Source of the DNA: CBDHHC01 sp050633205
GTDB taxonomy: Bacteria > Pseudomonadota > Alphaproteobacteria > Rhizobiales > CBDHHC01
Length of the DNA stretch: 55,662 nucleotides
Reading direction: 5' to 3'
NCBI GenBank assembly: GCA_050633205.1
Contig: JBOEGA010000043.1
Span: 1-55,662, forward strand
Part shown: piece by piece, positions 1 to 7,199 of the stretch
Numbering within the stretch: position 1 is the first letter of the stretch
How the letters are laid out: each line of letters begins with the position of its first letter
Translations under genes and position numbers: made by a program
The notes under the pieces: generated by a model
Seen by the model: only the letters and a program-made list of their open reading frames with translations
Databases searched by the model: none
Told to the model about the DNA's origin: nothing

Positions 1-78
1 TCCTGAACCCGGTAAATCATAAATATTATCAGGCCTTCCGGTTACACTGAAAGGAAAAATGTACTAGACTGTTCTTGA

Positions 79-105
79 GGACCATATCAATGGTCCTTTT
101 TTTTT
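79..105 (+). terminator. Rho-independent terminator just upstream of proX
   Basis: A 7-bp perfect stem (GGACCAT at 79-85, ATGGTCC at 90-96) with a 4-nt loop is followed by nine T residues (97-105). This is a textbook intrinsic terminator. It ends only 24 nt before the proX start codon, leaving almost no room for a promoter between them. It is either the end of an upstream gene outside the window or an attenuator in the proX leader. Confidence 0.85.
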
Positions 106-129
106 ACCAGTGAAAGGGTGCAGATAACT

Positions 130-1127
130 ATGAGATATATTTTAATATCCTTCCTGTTCTTGATTTTTGCAACAACACATAGCTTTGCAGAAAGCAAATG
201 TGGAAAAGTTACAATTTCTGATATGAACTGGAACTCGGCAACTTTAATTGCNNAATGTTGATAAGTTTATTTTAACTCATGGCTACGGATGTAAGGTTGA
301 TCTGGTACCTGGTGATACTGTGCCAACCGGAACGTCCATGACTGAAAAAGGTGAGCCTGACATTGCCCCGGAAATGTGGACAAGCTCACACAAGGCTGCC
401 TTTGAAAGAGGCGTAAAGGAAAAACGCCTGCGCCTGATAGGCAAACCTTTGTCTGAAGGTGGAATTGAAGGTTTCTGGGTTCCCAAATATATGGTTGATA
501 AAGATCCTTCTCTGGCAACAATCAAGGGTGTGATTGCCAATGCAAAGCTTTTCAAAAACCCTGAAGACCCATCACGTTCTGCCATCATGGGCTGCCCTTC
601 CGGATGGGGATGTCAGATCTCCACTACAAATCTGTATAAAGCCCTGGAGCTGAAAAAAGCAGGCTTTGATCTGATTGATCCTGGTTCATCTGCAGGCCTT
701 GCCGGATCTATTTCAAGAGCTTATGAGCGCAAAAAGCCCTGGCTTGGTTATTACTGGGGACCAACAGCTATTCTCGGTAAATATGAAATGGTTATGGTGG
801 ACTTTGGTTCTGGCATAGATGAAAAGCACTATATTAACTGTATTCTGAAAACCGATTGTAAAGACCCCAAAGTCACTATGATCCCCAGAGCACCTGTTCA
901 GACTGTCGTAACAGAAAAATTTGCATCCAGATCCCCTGACGCAATCGAATATCTTGGTAAGCGCAGTTTCAAGCATGATGAAATCAATGAAGTCCTCGCA
1001 TGGATGAAAGATAATCAGGCTGANNACCATCATGGAGCATTTTCTCAAAAAATATGAGAACATCTGGACAAAATGGGTTTCTGATGATGTGACAAAAAAA
1101 GTTAAACAGGCTCTTGCAAAACTGTAA
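130..1127 (+). CDS. proX: Glycine betaine/proline-type ABC transporter substrate-binding protein (interrupted by two assembly gaps)
   Basis: Periplasmic binding protein that captures a quaternary amine such as glycine betaine, choline or proline betaine and passes it to the ProW/ProV importer. The ATG at 130 opens a signal peptide (MRYILISFLFLIFATTHSFA) followed by ESKCGKVTISDMNW. The typical family core follows: VDKFILTHGYGC, VPGDTVPT, MTEKGEPDIAPEMW. The frame changes at the NN pairs at 252-253 and 1024-1025. One base in place of the first NN rejoins the frames exactly. After the second, the C-terminus TIMEHFLKKYENIW to QALAKL ends at TAA 1125-1127. The protein is therefore read as one intact gene and the N runs as gaps of unknown size. 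proW begins 19 nt downstream, so this is the first gene of a proXWV operon. The exact ligand cannot be told from sequence alone. Confidence 0.88.
252..253. other. Assembly gap (NN) inside proX
   Basis: Two undetermined bases that shift the proX frame by one; a single base here would give a continuous protein (LIA-x-NVDKF). Confidence 0.95.
1024..1025. other. Assembly gap (NN) near the proX 3' end
   Basis: Two undetermined bases again break the proX frame. From the usual family C-terminus, a few codons may also be missing here. Confidence 0.95.
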
Positions 1128-1145
1128 TACTTGAAGGAGCTTGAA

Positions 1146-2008
1146 ATGGCTGAAGCATCATGGCTGACTGACTTTCCCAAAATGGATAGGGCAGATTTAC
1201 TCGCTATACGTAAGTCACTGGATAGTGCCTATCTGGAATTTTCCAGAGCCTATGGAGATATAATAGAAGCGTTCTTCGACCCTCTGTTATTCTTTCTGGT
1301 CTGGTTCGAAAAACTGTTGCTTCAGACACCGTGGTGGCTGGTCATCCTGGCCATCACAATACTGGCCTATGCAGCGAGCAGATCATGGAAGCTCTGCATC
1401 GGAATTATTATCGCGTTATTTCTGATTGGTTATTTTGGTATGTGGGAAAATACCATGCGAACCATGAGCATAACCATTGTCTGTACTCTGCTGTCTATTC
1501 TGGTCGGGGTCCCGATAGGTATCCTTATGTCCCGCTCTNNATGCAGACCATGCCGGCATTTGTATATCTTATCCCGGTTGTAATGCTCCTGGGGATCGGT
1601 AAAGTACCCGGAGTTATAGCAATTGTAATTTATGCAATTCCACCAGTCATTCGCCTCACTAATCTGGGTATCAGGCTCGTTGATAAAGATACTCTGGAAG
1701 CTGCCGCCGCTTTTGGTGCCAGCCGTATGCAGAGGTTGACCAGTATTCAGTTACCCCTCGCAATGCCAAATATTATGGCCGGAATAAATCAGACAATTAT
1801 GATGGCACTGGCTATGGTTGTTATCGCATCCATGATAGGCGTGAAGGGCCTGGGGCAACCTGTCTTAAAGTCGATTACCAATCAGTATTTTACTCTCGGG
1901 CTGTTTAACGGTCTGGCTATTGTTGCTTTGGCAATAATTTTTGATCGCGTATCTCAGGCATATGCGAAAAGATCACGTAGACATATAGAGGGAAGCGCAA
2001 ATGGCTGA
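1146..2008 (+). CDS. proW: Glycine betaine/proline ABC transporter permease (interrupted by an assembly gap)
   Basis: Inner-membrane permease of the ProXWV importer. The ATG at 1146 is chosen because AAGGAG (1134-1139) lies 6 nt upstream. The N-terminal part has a soluble segment and several membrane helices up to GVPIGILMSRS. After the NN at 1539-1540 the frame resumes at MQTMPAFVYLIPVVML and runs through the binding-protein-dependent permease loop (EAAAAFGASRMQRLTSIQLP) to TGA 2006-2008. Family members usually have about 13 residues between the ARS and MQT motifs (a segment ending in RPLLD-type residues). These are absent here, so roughly 39 nt are probably missing from the assembly. The 3' end overlaps proV by 8 nt, suggesting translational coupling. 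Confidence 0.88.
1539..1540. other. Assembly gap (NN) inside proW
   Basis: Two undetermined bases. Comparison with the ProW family pattern suggests around 13 codons are missing here, so this is a real gap and not two uncertain bases. Confidence 0.9.
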
Positions 2009-3227
2009 TTCATATATCAGTGTAAAGAATCTATACAAGGTTTTTGGTAAAACCCCTCAGAAAATAATGCCTGTAGTGAAACAGGGACTATCAAAAGATG
2101 AGATCTTTGAGCAGACAGACCATGTCGTTGGTTTAAAAGACATAAATCTTGATATTGAAAAGGGTAAGATATTTGTAATCATGGGCTTGTCTGGATCAGG
2201 CAAGTCAACTCTGATCCGGCACTTTAACCGTCTGATCGACCCAACAGAAGGCAGTATTGTTGTCGATGGTCAGAATGTCATGGACCTTTCGATAAAAGAG
2301 CTGGAACAGTTCCGCAGAAATAAAATGTCTATGGTGTTTCAGCGCTTTGGTTTGCTGCCCCATAAAACAGTCATCGATAATGTTGCCTACGGTCTCGCAG
2401 TTCAGGGCATCGATAAAAAAGCACGAAATGAAAAAGCTGCACACTGGCTGGATATTGTCGGCCTTAAAGGGTACGAAAACCAGTATCCCAGCCAGTTATC
2501 AGGTGGACAGCAACAGCGGGTAGGGTTAGCGCGTGCGTTATGTACTGACGCAGATATTCTGCTTATGGATGAGGCATTCTCAGCTCTTGACCCGTTAATC
2601 AGAAGTGAAATGCAGGATCAGCTCATTGAGTTGCAGGATACACTCCAGAAAACAATAATATTCATTACTCATGATCTTGATGAAGCATTGAGAATGGGCG
2701 ACCGTATTGCAATATTAAAAGATGGTGTACTGGTTCAGGAAGGTGCCCCGGAAGAAATTCTGCTGTCGCCAGCTAATGATTATGTTCGTGCTTTCGTAAG
2801 GGATGTCAATCGGGCCAGAGCACTGACCGTTGAAAATGTAATGAAACCTCCGGTCTGCCGTATAACCAGTGAAACCATTGACGGTGCACTGGAACAGATG
2901 AGCAAACAGACCGGAGATTACGGTTATTATATCAATGAAGATGGTTATCAGGGCGTCGTATCTCAGGAATCTCTTACAACTGCTGCCGAGGATAAGTCTG
3001 TAACTCTGGTCAGTGACATAAAACTGGAGGATGTCCCCTCAATATCTCCCGATGCTTTGCTGGAGGAAATACTCCCCGAGACACTGGACTCAAACTTCCC
3101 ACTCCCGGTCGTAGACCAGAAAGGAGACCTGCAGGGACAACTTTCAAGGTCCTCCCTGGCAGAAGCCCTGGGGGAAGGAGAGACTTTATCCGAGGATACC
3201 AATGGGAAAATACCTCAACCTTCCTGA
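2001..3227 (+). CDS. proV: Glycine betaine/proline ABC transporter ATP-binding protein with CBS-like tail
   Basis: ATPase that powers ProXWV uptake at the cytoplasmic face. 408 aa, the usual ProV/OpuAA length. Walker A is GLSGSGKST near residue 62, the signature is LSGGQQQRV, Walker B is ILLMDEAFSALDP, and the H-loop is ITHDLDEA. The N-terminal extension before the ATPase core (KVFGKTPQKIM...) is typical of the quaternary-amine subfamily. Residues from about 275 form a CBS-type tail (VENVMKPPVCRIT... VVSQESL...), which in the family senses ionic strength. The start overlaps the proW end by 8 nt. It is the last gene of the operon and converges on the gene at 3342. Confidence 0.95.
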   Translation: MADSYISVKNLYKVFGKTPQKIMPVVKQGLSKDEIFEQTDHVVGLKDINLDIEKGKIFVIMGLSGSGKSTLIRHFNRLIDPTEGSIVVDGQNVMDLSIKELEQFRRNKMSMVFQRFGLLPHKTVIDNVAYGLAVQGIDKKARNEKAAHWLDIVGLKGYENQYPSQLSGGQQQRVGLARALCTDADILLMDEAFSALDPLIRSEMQDQLIELQDTLQKTIIFITHDLDEALRMGDRIAILKDGVLVQEGAPEEILLSPANDYVRAFVRDVNRARALTVENVMKPPVCRITSETIDGALEQMSKQTGDYGYYINEDGYQGVVSQESLTTAAEDKSVTLVSDIKLEDVPSISPDALLEEILPETLDSNFPLPVVDQKGDLQGQLSRSSLAEALGEGETLSEDTNGKIPQPS

Positions 3228-3341
3228 GAGCCTTGAATAGACAATAATGAAACCAACCCTGCCAGGTGCGTGCTTGTGCTTGCGCTGGATCAGGCCTTGG
3301 AACAGTGTATAAAGTTGCGCTTCTTTTCAGATAGTGCACCT

Positions 3342-4094
3342 TCATCCACCACCGCAGCCACCTCCTCCTCCGCAACCACTGCCACATCCGCTACTGCCAC
3401 TGCTACAGCCACTGCTACCACCACCGCCACAGCCATTGCCACCCTTGCTTTTCACATTCGCCAGAAAGAAAATTAAAAGCACAAGGAACACAATAATAAG
3501 AATACCGGTGATCACCTGTGACCGCGTCAGCTCAAAACCAAAAACCGTACATCCGGCAAGTGTGAAAGTGGCAGCAGATAAAAATGCCAGCCGGGAAGGA
3601 AAAGCAAAAAACCGCTTCGGAACCAGCCAGTTCTTCGAAACATCAACACGCTTCATATAGGCTGCTTTCCCAAAACGTATATCAGAAGCAGGCCAGATAT
3701 CCGAAGGAGGTCTGTGACCAAACTCTCTTTCATAAAACGCCAGAGTTTGTTCGTATTGACGCTCATACTTTTTATCTTCGTCTGAGCCACCCTGTGTTGG
3801 GTCATGATGCAGAGGTTTTCTTAAAACATCCGTACAAAATCTGTCCCAGTAACTGCGCGTATAGGTCAGATGCAGATGCCAGACCTGATCAACCTCATCC
3901 GAAGGGGTAACAGCCTGCCCCGAAACACAGGCCAGATAGGCAAACTTCTTATATTCCTCCACTGCACGCTCCGCAAAGCGAACACTCCAGCCATTCTCTC
4001 TGGCAAGCCGCTTTGCAAAAGTAAGCCTCGTATCCTCACCATCAAAACTGAATTTCTGTATGCGGTTCCATAATTCAGAATGTTTCTGGTCCAT
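3342..4094 (-). CDS. Glycine-rich domain (GRDP-like) protein with a membrane anchor and Gly/Cys-rich tail
   Basis: 250 aa. Residues 1-150 resemble the GRDP-like domain (DUF1399 type): AVTPSDEVDQVWHLHLTYT and YWDRFCTDVLRKPLHHDPT are the recognisable signatures (WHxH, xHHDP). Two hydrophobic segments follow (around LAFLSAATFTLAGCTVFGF and QVITGILIIVFLVLLIFFLA). The last 33 residues are almost entirely Gly, Cys and Ser (SGCGSGCGGGGGCGGG). Similar Gly/Cys tails occur in bacterial membrane proteins of unknown role, often called near-uncomplex. The function is unknown. The gene is convergent with proV and divergent from the Y-family polymerase. The repetitive tail gives long artefactual Ala/Thr-rich frames on the plus strand. 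Confidence 0.8.
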   Translation of the reverse strand: MDQKHSELWNRIQKFSFDGEDTRLTFAKRLARENGWSVRFAERAVEEYKKFAYLACVSGQAVTPSDEVDQVWHLHLTYTRSYWDRFCTDVLRKPLHHDPTQGGSDEDKKYERQYEQTLAFYEREFGHRPPSDIWPASDIRFGKAAYMKRVDVSKNWLVPKRFFAFPSRLAFLSAATFTLAGCTVFGFELTRSQVITGILIIVFLVLLIFFLANVKSKGGNGCGGGGSSGCSSGSSGCGSGCGGGGGCGGG

Positions 4095-4190
4095 AATAAA
4101 ATAGCCTTGTCAAAAATAGTTTATCTCATATGTCAAAATCACTCCAAACATCTCAGATCATAATTACCAAATTATGTTCTTGCAAATAAT

Positions 4191-4205
4191 GTTCGCTTTT
4201 TGTTC
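4191..4205 (+). promoter_or_regulatory. LexA (SOS) box
   Basis: The sequence is GTTC (4191-4194), then GCTTTTT, then GTTC (4202-4205): an exact match to the alphaproteobacterial LexA consensus GTTC-N7-GTTC. It lies 37 nt before the ATG of a translesion polymerase, where LexA repression would be expected. A further GTTC half-site sits at 4176-4179. Confidence 0.85.
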
Positions 4206-4242
4206 TTGACTATCTGCATATGTTCAGGCATGTCAGTAGTTT

Positions 4243-5535
4243 ATGAGTACATACCGGAAAATACAGAATTGGCAGCAACCCTTTGCCCCGATACAACAGC
4301 TGAAATGGCTGTTTTTCGACCTGAACAGCTATTTCGCCAGCGTCGAGCAGCAGGAAAACCCGGAACTGTTCGGCCAGCCTGTAGCCGTAGTTCCCATGAT
4401 GACAGACAGCACATGCGCCATTGCAGCAAGCTACGAAGCCAAAGCCTATGGCATAAAGACAGGCACAAAAATCTTTAAGGCCAAAACCCTGTGTCCTCAG
4501 CTGAAATGCGTTCAGGCCCGCCATGATATCTATGTGGACTATCATCACCGCATTTTTGAAGAGCTGGAAAACCACACCCACGTAACCCGCGTCTGTTCCA
4601 TAGATGAAGCCGCCTGTATGCTCATGGGCGATGAATGCATCCGGGAAAATGCCATCGACCTCGCTCTTCGCATAAAAGAAGGCCTCTGCAACAATATCGG
4701 CCTCGCAATCACCTGCTCAATCGGCATCGCACCCAACGCATTTCTCGCAAAAATCGCCACCGATATGCAAAAGCCGGATGGTCTGGTCGTGCTGGAACCG
4801 GGTGCTTATAAAGAGCGTCTCTTCGAAATGGAATTGAGAGACCTGCCAGGCATCAACACAAGAATGGAAGCCAGACTGAACCTTGCACGTATTTTCACCG
4901 TAGAGCAGTTCTGGAACCTCGATCCCAAACACGCCCGGCAGATCTGGCATAATGTCGAAGGCGAGCGGTTCTGGTACAGGCTGCACGGCTATGAAATCCC
5001 TCATCTTGAAACTCATAAAAGCGTCGTAGGTCACAGCCGCGTACTCGATCCGGCCTTAAGGCACCCGGATGATGCTATTGGCATAGCCCGCCAGCTAACC
5101 GTAAAAGCAGCGGCCAGACTGCGTCGCTATGAAATGTACGGACGGCAATTCTGCCTGAGCGTTAAAAGTGTGGACCGCATTAAATGGTCCGGTAAACGCA
5201 GTTTCTCTCCGGCTCAGGATAACTTTACATTTGTCAGGGCTCTTGAAGAAATGTGGGCAGAAATGGTCTCGGACCTGCGTAAGAAAAAACTGCAAAAACT
5301 CTCAATCACCATATATGATCTCTACGAAAAACAGGACATCACCCTTGACCTCTTTGAAAAAGCAGAGCCTGACCAGGAGCTGAATACAACCCTTTCTTCA
5401 TCTATGGATCGGCTGAATAAGCGCTACGGTGTAAATACAGTAAGCATGGGCTCCTGCCCTAAAACAAGCGGCGGATATGTCGGCACAAAAATAGCATTCG
5501 CACGCATTCCTGAAAAAGAGGAGTTTTTGGAATAA
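4243..5535 (+). CDS. Y-family translesion DNA polymerase (DinB/UmuC-like), SOS-controlled
   Basis: Error-prone polymerase that replicates across damaged template bases. 430 aa. The palm-domain acid residues are present: LFFDLNSYFASVE (D26) and VCSIDEAACM (D121, E122), so it should be active, unlike ImuB-type relatives. Helix-hairpin-helix thumb residues follow (LRDLPGINTRMEARL), then a little-finger region (SVVGHSRVLDPALR... AARLRRYEMYGRQFCLSV). It lacks both the C-terminal UmuC extension and a clear beta-clamp peptide. It differs enough from classical DinB and UmuC that no symbol is given. The LexA box at 4191-4205 indicates induction by DNA damage. It is transcribed alone; no imuA or lexA neighbour is present. 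Confidence 0.9.
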   Translation: MSTYRKIQNWQQPFAPIQQLKWLFFDLNSYFASVEQQENPELFGQPVAVVPMMTDSTCAIAASYEAKAYGIKTGTKIFKAKTLCPQLKCVQARHDIYVDYHHRIFEELENHTHVTRVCSIDEAACMLMGDECIRENAIDLALRIKEGLCNNIGLAITCSIGIAPNAFLAKIATDMQKPDGLVVLEPGAYKERLFEMELRDLPGINTRMEARLNLARIFTVEQFWNLDPKHARQIWHNVEGERFWYRLHGYEIPHLETHKSVVGHSRVLDPALRHPDDAIGIARQLTVKAAARLRRYEMYGRQFCLSVKSVDRIKWSGKRSFSPAQDNFTFVRALEEMWAEMVSDLRKKKLQKLSITIYDLYEKQDITLDLFEKAEPDQELNTTLSSSMDRLNKRYGVNTVSMGSCPKTSGGYVGTKIAFARIPEKEEFLE

Positions 5536-5576
5536 CTGCTACCCTCTATAGACAGCAATCAGGAGCGCCCCGATAA

Positions 5577-5687
5577 TACAAAGCAAAAGAGCAAAATCAG
5601 GTGGCGCTGTCAGGGTTTACCGATAAAGAGAAAAAGAGTTTTATCGGTCTTATGAGCAAAGCGATTGAGGCAATGAAGAATGAATAG
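5577..5687 (+). pseudogene. Possible 3' remnant of a MarR-family regulator
   Basis: After a stop at 5574 the frame reads YKAKEQNQVALSGFTDKEKK, then SFIGLMSKAIEAMKNE and TAG (5685-5687). This resembles the last helix region of MarR regulators (ALSGxTxxEKxxxxxLxxK). There is no start codon or DNA-binding domain upstream, because the Y-family polymerase ends at 5535. It is best read as a decayed fragment; chance resemblance is possible. Confidence 0.35.
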
Positions 5688-5692
5688 CCCCT

Positions 5693-6190
5693 CTAACTCG
5701 CCCCAAATGCATCATGATATCTCACCACCCCTTTAGGTGCAGGTGGTACAAAAACAAGCCGCTGAAAATACTCGGCCGGAGCACCCTCAAATCTCAAATC
5801 AGGGTCACAAACAAAATCAAAACGCTTGTAATAATCAGGGCTGCCAAGCAGAACACATCCTTTGGCTCCCTGATCTTTCAACCTTTGTAGCCCATCAATA
5901 ATGAGAGCCTGCCCAATGCCTTTCCCCTGAAGTTCCGGCCAGACGGACACTGGACCAAGGCCGTACCATCCATCCTGGTTGTCGTTAATGCTGACAGGTG
6001 AAAAGGCAATATGGCCAATGATCTTTTCATTCTCAATCGCTACCAGAGAAAGAAACAGCGCGTTTTCAGTGCGCAAAGCATCAATAATAGCTGCTTCAGT
6101 CTGGTTACTGAACGGCATATCTTTAAATGCTGCTCTTGTTAGCTTTCCAATAATATCAATATCACTGGAAAGCTCTGGACGTAGCATCAT
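5693..6190 (-). CDS. GNAT family N-acetyltransferase (YhbS-like)
   Basis: 165 aa, a single GNAT domain that transfers an acetyl group from acetyl-CoA to an unknown amine. The acetyl-CoA loop is QGKGIG (residues 88-93), after the beta-4 strand YGLGPVSVWPE; the later CVLLGSPDYYKRFDF segment is typical of the YhbS subgroup. The start MMLRPELSSD allows either of two adjacent Met codons. It is a monocistronic cytoplasmic enzyme; substrate unknown. Confidence 0.9.
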   Translation of the reverse strand: MMLRPELSSDIDIIGKLTRAAFKDMPFSNQTEAAIIDALRTENALFLSLVAIENEKIIGHIAFSPVSINDNQDGWYGLGPVSVWPELQGKGIGQALIIDGLQRLKDQGAKGCVLLGSPDYYKRFDFVCDPDLRFEGAPAEYFQRLVFVPPAPKGVVRYHDAFGAS

Positions 6191-6229
6191 ACTTCTTGAT
6201 CCGCTATTAAAAAGAACAGGTTCTGTGAC

Positions 6230-6436
6230 CTAACCAGATCGTTGCGATCCGCGTCTCTGGACCGATGATCCGGTAAACCCGGAACTTCCCTTAATGCTCC
6301 GTACAGCACTGGATTTAGCGTCAAATTTCCCCGGAGGAATAGCTTTCACTTCCTTTTGTTCATCTTTGGTCGCGGGTTTCACAGCTTTGGCTGCAGCTCT
6401 CGCTTTTGCCCTCTCACGGGCTCGTGCTTTTGTCAT
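6230..6436 (-). CDS. Small basic hypothetical protein
   Basis: 68 aa starting MTKARARERAKARAAAKAV, rich in Lys, Arg and Ala, with a disordered Ser/Gly-rich tail. The ATG at 6436 is preferred over a longer frame to 6478 because AAAGG lies about 10 nt upstream and the extension (CFVERRP) looks non-coding. Small highly basic proteins of this kind are frequent in alphaproteobacteria; a nucleic-acid-binding role is only a guess. Confidence 0.6.
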   Translation of the reverse strand: MTKARARERAKARAAAKAVKPATKDEQKEVKAIPPGKFDAKSSAVRSIKGSSGFTGSSVQRRGSQRSG

Positions 6437-6531
6437 AATTGGTCGCCTTTCTACAAAACAGAATGAGAAAGATGGCATTCACCCCTCTTTGGAAACACCA
6501 TAACATGCTTGATATAGGGATGATACCCACA

Positions 6532-6984
6532 TCACCCGGTCTTGCGCTCCGGTGGGTGCTTTTCAAATGCAAGGACCGCATCAATAAAGGGCTCCGGCAC
6601 TGGCAGCGGTTTTTTCGTTTCAGGGTCACCGCTGACATAAACCATGTCGACATCACACAACAATTCATCACCTCTGAATATTGCAGCAGTAATTGTCATG
6701 CTTGTTCGGCCGATTTTTGAAACACGGGCCCCGAGTTCCAGCTCATCATCAAACATGGCTGATCCACGAAAGTTAATTTCAGTATGAACAGCAAAAGTAT
6801 CCGCCCCATATTTAAGAAGCGCAGCAGGATAAGGAAAGCCAATAGCCCTCATATATTCCGTAAAAACAATATCCACATACACCAGATAATTAGGATTAAA
6901 CACAATCCCCTGCGGATCAACCTCTGACCAGCGCACCCGTAGTTTATGAAAAAAACTGAAACCTTCTTTGGATATGGTTTCCAT
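6532..6984 (-). CDS. Acyl-CoA thioesterase, 4HBT hotdog fold (YbgC/FadM-like)
   Basis: 150 aa, one hotdog domain hydrolysing an acyl-CoA thioester. The catalytic region VRWSEVDPQGIVFNPNYLVY has the Asp and Gly of the 4-hydroxybenzoyl-CoA thioesterase family, and VHTEINFRGSAMFDDELELG and RTSMTITAAIF follow as expected. It starts with METISKEGF at 6984. It is not obviously in an operon; the 612-aa gene at 7200 is divergent. The natural acyl chain is unknown. Confidence 0.88.
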   Translation of the reverse strand: METISKEGFSFFHKLRVRWSEVDPQGIVFNPNYLVYVDIVFTEYMRAIGFPYPAALLKYGADTFAVHTEINFRGSAMFDDELELGARVSKIGRTSMTITAAIFRGDELLCDVDMVYVSGDPETKKPLPVPEPFIDAVLAFEKHPPERKTG

Positions 6985-7199
6985 CTATATCGCCTCTTGT
7001 TAGGAATATCCCGGTTTCCCGGAATTTTGATAAACAATTATAAGGAATTTAAAACAGGGGTAAAGTTCAATAATTATACGTTCTGGTCGAACCGGTTATT
7101 GCTTATTGACAGGCATTGCCTGCAACACGACATAATTTTGACAATTATTGAAATAATATCAAATAACAATAATATATTTCTTTAATATGGTGACTAGTA

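Noticed and set aside
130..2008. proX and proW as frameshifted pseudogenes
   Set aside because: Every frame break coincides with an NN run and the flanking protein sequence is fully conserved, so assembly gaps explain it.
3270..3476. Ala/Thr-rich and Pro/His-rich plus-strand frames
   Set aside because: They are antisense reflections of the Gly/Cys-coding tail of the GRDP-like gene.
7106..7166. TTGACA-containing promoters before the 612-aa gene
   Set aside because: Two TTGACA words exist (7106 and 7138), but neither has a good -10 at 16-18 nt spacing.
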